From Mucilaginibacter sp. SG564 (GTDB lineage: Bacteria; Bacteroidota; Bacteroidia; Sphingobacteriales; Sphingobacteriaceae), in assembly GCF_013149275.1 (NCBI RefSeq), contig NZ_JABGNA010000018.1, positions 1 through 64,000 of the forward strand: DNA of 64,000 nucleotides, read 5' to 3'. The notes under the pieces are model-generated. The model worked only from the letters and a program-made list of their open reading frames with translations. It did not search any database and was not told the DNA's origin. Of this stretch, positions 55,591 to 61,907 are shown one piece after another (within the stretch, counting starts at the first letter, position 1; each line of letters starts with the position of its first letter). A program made the translations under genes and the position numbers.

Positions 55591-55977
55591 ATGAAAATAA
55601 AATTATACAGCCGTGTGTTTGGCTTATTATTATTAGCCCTGTTTAGTTATAGTTTAGTTAGCGCACAAACAGCACCAATGAAAACTCCAAAAGGCAACGA
55701 CCAAACCCTGCAGATAAGCCGCAAAAAGATCGACTCTTTGGATAAAGCTTTGATAGCCCTGCTGGGCGAACGCGAAAGGGTGGTAAAAGAAATTGGTGTT
55801 TACAAAGCACAAAACAATATCCCCGCCCTGCAAGCCGATCGTTTTAAACAGGTGATCGAAAAAAGCATCGAAGCCGGTAAAAAGGAAGGGTTATCAGAAA
55901 CTTTTGTAACCGAACTGATGAACGCTATACACAAAGAAAGCTTGCGGATAGAGGAAGAGATCAAGGCGCAAAAGTAA
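55591..55977 (+). CDS. Exported AroQ-type chorismate mutase
   Basis: A 128-aa protein. The first 27 residues form a signal peptide (MKIKLYSRVFGLLLLALFSY, cleavage after LVSA). The remainder is a single AroQ helical domain: SRKKIDSLDKALIALLGERE, VVKEIGVYKAQNNIPALQAD and RFKQVIEKSIEAGKKEG. Arg and Lys residues lie where E. coli AroQ binds chorismate. It would convert chorismate to prephenate, but in the periplasm, where the substrate is not expected. No other aromatic-pathway gene is near. Confidence 0.85.
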   Translation: MKIKLYSRVFGLLLLALFSYSLVSAQTAPMKTPKGNDQTLQISRKKIDSLDKALIALLGERERVVKEIGVYKAQNNIPALQADRFKQVIEKSIEAGKKEGLSETFVTELMNAIHKESLRIEEEIKAQK

Positions 55978-56041
55978 TTGAAGCTTTGTTAAGCAATAGC
56001 ATGATGCAGAGCCTACTCACCAGTCTACACTTTTTAATACA

Positions 56042-56181
56042 CGCGTCATTGCGAGGTACGAAGACAACCGACCGGAGGGAGTTCATTAATACCAATAAAA
56101 ACAAACACAACATTGATAATCCCCGATAAGCAGAGTCACCCTGTAAAGCATAGAGATTGCTTCGTACCTCGCAATGACGCG
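56042..56181. repeat. CATTGCGAG fold-back repeat, long type (copy 5)
   Basis: Ends CGCGTCATTGCGAGGTACGA and TTCGTACCTCGCAATGACGC. The interior has ACAACCGAC, GGAGTTCATTAAT and AACATTGATAATCCCCGATA, in the same orientation as copy 3. It is followed directly by a mosaic module. Confidence 0.85.
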
Positions 56182-56199
56182 CGGAGAAAATTCACTCTA

Positions 56200-56304
56200 T
56201 CCGCGAAGCCCGGGGCATGCATGCCTCAGTTTTCAGCTGACGTAAGCTGGAAGCTTACCACATGCCCTCCACGAGATATGCTTACGCTAATCTCGCGGGA
56301 GCGG
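56200..56304. repeat. Mosaic repeat module (copy 3)
   Basis: The word series CCGCGAAGCCCGGGGCATGC, TCAGTTTTCAGCTGACG, CCACGAGATATGCTTACGC, TAATCTCGCGGGAGCGG parallels copies at 28477 and 4605. With the CATTGCGAG hairpin before it, it reproduces the 4605-4932 composite in reverse orientation. Confidence 0.75.
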
Positions 56305-56511
56305 ATACTGATAGGCAATTACATCATCAAAAGCTTCTTATTTAATCACCATTAAATTTTTGTATTTAAGCGCATCAAAATTTTATTCAGGCTCGGCTAC
56401 ACCAAACGGAACAGACTGATTATGAGATTTTTTGCCATTAAATAAGCATGGTATTAAACCGTATCAATTTCACACCAAGTTACTATAAATCAATTATTTA
56501 TATCATTCAGC

Positions 56512-56543
56512 TTGCTTTATTCTCATTAACTTTAATAAATTTG
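56512..56543 (+). promoter_or_regulatory. Promoter of the GH30 gene
   Basis: TTG (56512-56514), 21-nt spacer, TAAATTTG (56536-56543). Transcription would start near 56550, leaving a leader of about 50 nt to the chosen ATG at 56603. Confidence 0.55.
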
Positions 56544-56602
56544 GATTGCCGGAAACGTCCATTTTCAGCGTTATTCAAACCGGCATTCTATACTATAAAT
56601 CC

Positions 56603-58057
56603 ATGAAGAAAAAATTTTTAATTGCCTGTTTTATAGCGGGCGGCCTGGTAAAAACCGGAGTTGTACATGCGCAGGCTCCGTTTTCTGTCAGCAACAAATC
56701 GGTAAAGGTAATTGTATCTGAAAAAGAAGCAGGCTATAAGCTTACACCAACCGAAACACTTCAGTTTACAGACAAACCCCAACCCGCCGAAACAGAGGTT
56801 GCTGTTTTTGTTGATCCGGCTAAAACATTCCAAACCATGATGGGCGTAGGCGCTGCTTTAACCGATGCATCGGCCGAGGTATTCGCCAAGCTGCCAAAGG
56901 ATAAGCAAAAAGAGTTTTTAACTGCCTATTACGATAAAGACAAAGGCATTGGTTACACACTGGCCCGCACCAATATCCAAAGCTGCGATTTCTCAAGTGA
57001 TAGTTACAGCTACGTAAAAGAGGGGGATGCTGATCTGAAAACTTTCGATATCAGTCATGACAAAACCTACCGCATCCCTTTTATTAAAGCGGCTATAGCG
57101 GCGGCAGGCGGCAAGCTAAACCTGTTTGTTTCGCCATGGAGCCCACCGGCTTTTATGAAAGATAATAATGATGTACTGCACGGCGGTAAATTAAAACCTG
57201 AGTTTGACCAAAGCTGGGCCAATTTCTTTGTGAAATTTATCAAAGCCTATGAAAAAGAAGGTATCCCGGTATGGGGCCTTTCGGTACAAAACGAGCCTAT
57301 GGCCAAACAAAAATGGGAGTCGTGCATGTTCACCGCCGAAGAGGAGCGCGATTTTGTAAAGAACTTCCTGGGTCCAACTTTGCACAAACAAGGCCTGGCC
57401 GAAAAGAAACTGATTGTATGGGATCATAACCGCGATTTACTTTACCAACGCGCCAGCACCATACTGGAAGATCCTGAGGCTGCCAAATACATCTGGGGTG
57501 TAGGTTTCCACTGGTATGAAACCTGGACAGGAGCGGGTCAGCAATTTGAAAGTACCCGCCGCGTACATGAATCATTCCCCGATAAAAACCTGATCTTTAC
57601 AGAGGGCTGCATCGAAAAGTATGATTTTGCCAAAATTAATGACTGGGCAATGGGCGAAAGATACGGCCTGTCCATGATCAACGATTTTAATGCCGGCACT
57701 GTAGCCTGGACCGACTGGAACATCCTGCTTGATGAAAAAGGCGGACCAAACCACGTAGGTAACTTTTGCTTTGCACCGGTACATGCCGATACGCAAACCG
57801 GCAACCTCATCTATACCAGCTCATACTATTACCTGGGGCACTTCTCAAAATTTATCCGCCCGGGTGCCAAACGCGTAAGCGCGGTAGCCAGCAGGGATAA
57901 ACTGTTAACCACCGCTTACCTCAACACCGATGGAAAACTGGCCGTGGTGGTGATGAACAAAACCGACGAAAAAATTGAATACAACTTATGGATAAAAGGC
58001 AAGGCCGCTAAAACAACCAGCCTGCCTCACTCCATCGCTACGCTTATTGTAGAATAA
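56603..58057 (+). CDS. Secreted GH30-family glycosidase (glucosylceramidase-like)
   Basis: The ATG at 56603 (MKKKFLIACFIAGGLVKTGV) gives a signal peptide ending near VHAQ and a 484-aa product. The TIM barrel has MMGVGAALTDASAEVFAKLP, ARTNIQSCDFSSDSYSY, the acid/base Glu in LSVQNEPMAKQKWESC, and the nucleophile Glu in LIFTEGCIEKYDF. A beta-sandwich domain wraps both ends. GH30 members cleave beta-glucosides, beta-1,6-glucans or xylans; this one looks like the GH30 glucosylceramidase/beta-1,6-glucanase branch. It is monocistronic. Confidence 0.93.
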   Translation: MKKKFLIACFIAGGLVKTGVVHAQAPFSVSNKSVKVIVSEKEAGYKLTPTETLQFTDKPQPAETEVAVFVDPAKTFQTMMGVGAALTDASAEVFAKLPKDKQKEFLTAYYDKDKGIGYTLARTNIQSCDFSSDSYSYVKEGDADLKTFDISHDKTYRIPFIKAAIAAAGGKLNLFVSPWSPPAFMKDNNDVLHGGKLKPEFDQSWANFFVKFIKAYEKEGIPVWGLSVQNEPMAKQKWESCMFTAEEERDFVKNFLGPTLHKQGLAEKKLIVWDHNRDLLYQRASTILEDPEAAKYIWGVGFHWYETWTGAGQQFESTRRVHESFPDKNLIFTEGCIEKYDFAKINDWAMGERYGLSMINDFNAGTVAWTDWNILLDEKGGPNHVGNFCFAPVHADTQTGNLIYTSSYYYLGHFSKFIRPGAKRVSAVASRDKLLTTAYLNTDGKLAVVVMNKTDEKIEYNLWIKGKAAKTTSLPHSIATLIVE

Positions 58058-58099
58058 AGGAGTCTTATACTATATCAACTATATCTCTGGTGTGGTGGG

Positions 58100-58978
58100 T
58101 CATTTATGATCCACCACTATCATTACCGGGAAATGGTCAGAAGGCAGTTTGGCCTCGTATTTATCCCCCTCCTTTGCTTTTCCACGATAGCTGTCGGTCA
58201 GTATCCCGTACCTTTTTACCGTAAAATCTTTAGTTAAAAATATATGGTCGATGCGTGAGGTAGTTTTGGTATTGGCGTTAAAATTATTGAAAGTACCATT
58301 CTCGGCATATTTAATGGGTGATAACTCATAAGCATCTTTTAAAGTGCCCGATGTATTGATCACCGCATAGCTGTCAGAAGTTTGATCGACATTAAAATCG
58401 CCCGAAAATATAACCGGGGCTTTGCCTGCGATAGCTTTGATTTTGGTTAAAACCAGTTTAGCGCTTTCCCTGCGGGCCACCACACCAATATGATCCATAT
58501 GCAGGTTAAAGTAATAGAATTTATAGCCCGTTTTGATCTCCTGGAAAGATCCCCATGAGCAAATCCGCGGCAAGGCGGCGTCCCAGCCTTTGTTGGGCTT
58601 ATCGGTAATGGGAGCCAGCCAAAAATCGCCATGGGTTAGCAGCTTAAATTTGGTGGTTTTATAAAAAATGGCCGAGAACTCGCCTTCGGTTTTACCGTCA
58701 TCGCGGCCTATACCAGTGTAGGCATAATTAGGCATACTGGCCTTAAGGCCCTGTAGTTGATGGATAAGGCATTCCTGTGTACCAAATATATCAAAGTCAT
58801 GAAACTGGATAAGCTTTATAATCACGGGCAAGCGTTGTTTCCACCCGTTGCCGCGTACAGAATCGCCATTACTGGCATTATCATTACGCATATTGTAAGT
58901 AGCTACCGTAAATTGCTGGGCAAACCCGGCAGTACAAGTAGCGATAGCCAGGATTAAAAGAAAAAAGAGTTTTTTCAT
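58100..58978 (-). CDS. Exported endonuclease/exonuclease/phosphatase-family protein
   Basis: The ATG at 58978 (MKKLFFLLILAIATCTAGFA) gives a signal peptide and a 292-aa product. The DNase I-like metal fold is recognisable: VATYNMRNDN, DIFGTQECLIHQL, FNLHMDHIGVVARRESAKLV, IFSGDFNVDQTSDSY, RIDHIFLTKDF and the final LPSDHFPVMIVVD. Such proteins cut nucleic acids or phosphodiester/phosphate esters outside the cytoplasm. The stop codon lies in a small hairpin shared with the convergent GH30 gene end. Confidence 0.9.
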   Translation of the reverse strand: MKKLFFLLILAIATCTAGFAQQFTVATYNMRNDNASNGDSVRGNGWKQRLPVIIKLIQFHDFDIFGTQECLIHQLQGLKASMPNYAYTGIGRDDGKTEGEFSAIFYKTTKFKLLTHGDFWLAPITDKPNKGWDAALPRICSWGSFQEIKTGYKFYYFNLHMDHIGVVARRESAKLVLTKIKAIAGKAPVIFSGDFNVDQTSDSYAVINTSGTLKDAYELSPIKYAENGTFNNFNANTKTTSRIDHIFLTKDFTVKRYGILTDSYRGKAKEGDKYEAKLPSDHFPVMIVVDHK

Positions 58979-59073
58979 GATGATTTGATAAATATGAACA
59001 GGCGGCGAAAATAAGGCCTGTGTATTAAACAAGCGTTAATTAACGAAATAAATTACTAAACTGTAAAAAGGCC

Positions 59074-59135
59074 TGTCAGTCTGAGCTTGTCGAAGACGCC
59101 CTGCCCACCATGGTTCGACGGGGCCCATCATGACA
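59074..59135. repeat. TGTCACCCTGAG-type fold-back (third copy)
   Basis: Ends TGTCAGTCTGAGCTTGTCGA and TTCGACGGGGCCCATCATGA then CA. It is shorter and more diverged than the copies at 28584 and 30692, but it shares the CCTGCCCACCAT middle. Confidence 0.8.
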
Positions 59136-59157
59136 CCCTATTTTTTATTCGTTTTCC

Positions 59158-59982
59158 CTACCCAAAAACAACGGTTTTATTCCCGTAAACAAAAACACGG
59201 TCTTCAATAACCAGTTTAAGTGCATTGGCTAATACGGCAGTTTCAATTTCCTGGCCGGCTTTTACCATGGTAGCCGCCGTAAACGAGTGATTTACCGGGA
59301 TGATCTGCTGGGCGATGATAGGACCTTCGTCCAGCTCGTTGGATACGAAATGGGCTGTCGCACCAATCAGTTTCACCCCACGTTCAAAAGCCTGCTTATA
59401 AGGATTGGCCCCGATAAACGCCGGTAAAAATGAGTGATGGATATTAATGATCCGCATCGGGAACCGGGCTACAAATGCAGGCGACAGGATACGCATAAAC
59501 TTGGCCAGCACAATATAATCCGGATTGTATTGCTGTATCACATCGGCCATTTGCTGCTCCAGCTCTTCACGGCCGTACTGCTCATGCGACAGGTGGTAAA
59601 AAGGCATATCAAAGCGTTCGCAAATATTTTGCAGGGTAGCGTGATTACCTATTACGCATTGCACCGTTGCACCCAACGTGTTAAAATAATTGCGGATCAG
59701 GATATCGGCCAGGCAATGATACTCTTTGGTTACCATCACCACTATTTTTTTATGCGGCGTAGGATTTACCGATATAATAGCACCGGCAGGTAACACGTCT
59801 TTCAATGTATACTCCAATCCGTTGGTATCGCCATCCTCCACTTCCAGGCGCACAAAGAAAACATCTTCGGCTTTATCCACATGTTCGCGCATGGAAACTA
59901 TATTGAGCTGATGTTTGGCCAGTATAGTAGCTATGGAACCTACCAAACCAACCTGGTCTTTACATTGAATAACAATAATCAT
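59158..59982 (-). CDS. purU: Formyltetrahydrofolate deformylase
   Basis: Start ATG at 59982; an in-frame TTG lies 15 nt upstream. The product has 274 aa. An N-terminal ACT domain (IIVIQCKDQVGLVGSIATIL) is followed by the formyltransferase-like hydrolase. Its Asn/His pair is in INIHHSFLPAFIGANPYKQA, and the Asp in SNELDEGPIIAQ. It hydrolyses 10-formyl-THF to formate and THF, balancing one-carbon pools. Absence of a clear folate-transfer partner separates it from PurN. It is monocistronic. Confidence 0.95.
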   Translation of the reverse strand: MIIVIQCKDQVGLVGSIATILAKHQLNIVSMREHVDKAEDVFFVRLEVEDGDTNGLEYTLKDVLPAGAIISVNPTPHKKIVVMVTKEYHCLADILIRNYFNTLGATVQCVIGNHATLQNICERFDMPFYHLSHEQYGREELEQQMADVIQQYNPDYIVLAKFMRILSPAFVARFPMRIINIHHSFLPAFIGANPYKQAFERGVKLIGATAHFVSNELDEGPIIAQQIIPVNHSFTAATMVKAGQEIETAVLANALKLVIEDRVFVYGNKTVVFG

Positions 59983-60118
59983 GATATCAGGGTACAAAAA
60001 GAATTTGCCCGTAATTTACAAACAGGTATCATTTATACAAACAATTATGTAGTTTAAATCAGCGTCATGTATCGTTCGGGCGGCCATCTCCGTAATTACA
60101 TGATATAAACCTTACATT

Positions 60119-60523
60119 ATGAAACAATTTTTTTTAATGATCACAGCGCTGATCTTATGCAGCGCGAGCGCTTGTAATAAGGGCAAACTCCCGGCGTCAA
60201 CATCTGTTATGGGGCAATGGCGATGGGTTAAATCAGTAGGTGGTATCGGTGGCTTTACCATAACACCCCAAAGCTCCGGTTTTACCCAACGTTATCAGTT
60301 TAATGACGATAGTACCTTCCGTTTTTACAGAAAAGATACGGTAGCCGCGCAGGGTAAATTTTCTATCGTGAGGAACATCAAATCTAACCCGCAACCTATC
60401 GATGTACTGAAAACAGGAGGCAATGGGTTCGACCAATCCCTGCTGATCAGGAATGATACGCTGTACTTACACGATATAGACATAGCCGATGGTTACGGCA
60501 GTATTTATGTGCGGATAAAATAG
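60119..60523 (+). CDS. Lipocalin-like small lipoprotein
   Basis: A 134-aa protein with a lipobox (ILCSASAC, lipidated Cys at about 19). The mature part begins MGQWRWVKSVGGIGGFTITP and continues in strands ending GYGSIYVRIK. This resembles the lipocalin-like small lipoproteins of Bacteroidota. Function is unknown. A heptanucleotide array begins five bases after its stop. Confidence 0.75.
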   Translation: MKQFFLMITALILCSASACNKGKLPASTSVMGQWRWVKSVGGIGGFTITPQSSGFTQRYQFNDDSTFRFYRKDTVAAQGKFSIVRNIKSNPQPIDVLKTGGNGFDQSLLIRNDTLYLHDIDIADGYGSIYVRIK

Positions 60524-60527
60524 TTTT

Positions 60528-60620
60528 TAAGTCGTTAGTCCGAAGTTTTGAGTTCGAGGTCGTAAATCAAAAACCTTCGCTTTCCTGACTTTAGACTCAG
60601 GACTTCGGACTTACGACTCA
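60528..60620. repeat. Inverted heptanucleotide arrays, running into the cupin stop codon
   Basis: Left units TAAGTCG, TTAGTCC, GAAGTTT, TGAGTTC, GAGGTCG, TAAATCA (60528-60569). Right units TGACTTT, AGACTCA, GGACTTC, GGACTTA, CGACTCA (60586-60620), all in 7-nt register and complementary in type. The right array contains the stop codon (60611-60613) and the last codons of the minus-strand cupin gene. Confidence 0.88.
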
Positions 60621-60976
60621 ACATCGGGTATAAAATTCACTTGGTTTTCCTGTTCAAACGTTACATAAACGCGGCGCCAGGGCTCATCGTTGATCAGGCG
60701 CCATTTATGGGCTGTGCCGGTGGTATCGGTGGCTATCAGTATTTCGCCTGGTTTTAATATAAACGTTTCGCCGGTACGAGTCTCAAATTCCAATGTACCC
60801 AATAAGGTGATCACGTATTGATTGGTTGGGGCATTGTGCCAGTCGAAAAATGAATGCGGCGGCGACTCCTGGAAACGCACAGATAAAGCTTCGTTAAATT
60901 GAGCTTCGGCTACGCTGCCTGTTTGCACATGTGAGTTGCCATCGGCCCCGGTATATAATTTATATGCTTTGATCAT
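60611..60976 (-). CDS. Cupin-domain protein
   Basis: A 121-aa single-domain cupin. The second motif is clear (GETFILKPGEILIATDTTGT with AHKWRLI), and the first is DWHNAPTNQYVITLLGTLEF. The function is not specified by sequence; such proteins are often metal-binding enzymes or sensors. The last residues (VES and the stop) come from a heptanucleotide array, so the original C-terminus may have been altered. Confidence 0.8.
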   Translation of the reverse strand: MIKAYKLYTGADGNSHVQTGSVAEAQFNEALSVRFQESPPHSFFDWHNAPTNQYVITLLGTLEFETRTGETFILKPGEILIATDTTGTAHKWRLINDEPWRRVYVTFEQENQVNFIPDVES

Positions 60977-61278
60977 TTTTATGAAGTGCTATTTGCACTG
61001 GCGGCTAAACTAATACATTTTAATGTTTTAGTGATGAAGCCTGCATAACGGCATTGTAAATTATTAAATGACTACTGACCGCCGCCCGAAAAGTTTCACT
61101 TAGATATACTAGCCCTACAAATTCAACAAAATACCCTAAAGCCTGTTATAGTTTTACTGTCCGTGTAACTTTTACCCGACCATTAAATGCAGGCATATAT
61201 TTTCTTGAACCAACCGCTTTAAAACACTATTTTTATTGCGTACATTTTTATCCGGGAATAAACCGGCCAATTAAAAAA
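60977..61278. other. Gene-free stretch without clear features
   Basis: About 300 bp of AT-rich sequence between divergent genes. It holds no convincing hairpin, repeat or well-spaced promoter pair. A TACATTTT word near 61240 is only a weak -7 match. Confidence 0.6.
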
Positions 61279-61812
61279 ATGAAAAAACTATTCCTTTTAC
61301 TATGCCTTATTACGGCGGCTCATAGCTTTGGCTTTGCAAAATCCATCGCCATAAATCACTTTGTTGTAAAAGAAAACCCTTTTGCTGTTGACGAGGTTGC
61401 CGTAGTTGCCACCGATACCGCCGGTGTGATACAGGAAGATGTAAACGGGGTATTCACCTTTGTGATGAACGGTTTCCAGGAACAGCTCAAATTTGAAAAG
61501 GGAACCGCCTTTTATCGCCACAAGCTTGATCGCTCTGCCTTTTTATATGCCAAACACATGAACGACAGTGGTACACATGCCATCCTGTATTACATTTATA
61601 AACATGATAGTAAACTAAGCCCCTTCCATATCAGTTGGATATTACTGGTAGCCATTCCGCTGGCGCTGGTACTGCTGGCCTATATGTTTAAGCGGTTTAT
61701 TATTATAGCGGTGGTGATATTTTGCATATTTCTGTATTTCAACTATCACAACGGCCTGAGTATGCCCACCTTTTTTGAAAGTATTATTGATGGCCTGAAG
61801 GGAATTTTTTAG
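61279..61812 (+). CDS. Signal-peptide membrane protein of unknown function
   Basis: A 177-aa protein. A signal peptide (MKKLFLLLCLITAAHSFGFA) is followed by a predicted periplasmic part of about 95 residues (VNGVFTFVMNGFQEQLKFEK...). Two membrane helices follow (about 117-137 and 139-152, SWILLVAIPLALVLLAYMF then IIIAVVIFCIFLYF), with a short tail. No family is recognised. It is convergent with the BamA-like gene. Confidence 0.65.
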   Translation: MKKLFLLLCLITAAHSFGFAKSIAINHFVVKENPFAVDEVAVVATDTAGVIQEDVNGVFTFVMNGFQEQLKFEKGTAFYRHKLDRSAFLYAKHMNDSGTHAILYYIYKHDSKLSPFHISWILLVAIPLALVLLAYMFKRFIIIAVVIFCIFLYFNYHNGLSMPTFFESIIDGLKGIF

Positions 61813-61816
61813 ATAA

Positions 61817-61907
61817 GCTGAAAGCCGAAAGTTGAAAACCTGGAAAATCAATAAATCATTAATTCAGCAATTAGCCTAATTCAATAATTCAATAATTAAT
61901 TAATTAA
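61817..61907. repeat. Heptanucleotide-like array between the membrane protein and the BamA-like gene
   Basis: Units GCTGAAA, GCCGAAA, GTTGAAA, ACCTGGA, AAATCAA, TAAATCA run in 7-nt register from 61817. They then shift into AATTCAAT/AATTAATT words of period 8. The second part may simply be AT-rich slippage sequence. Confidence 0.6.
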
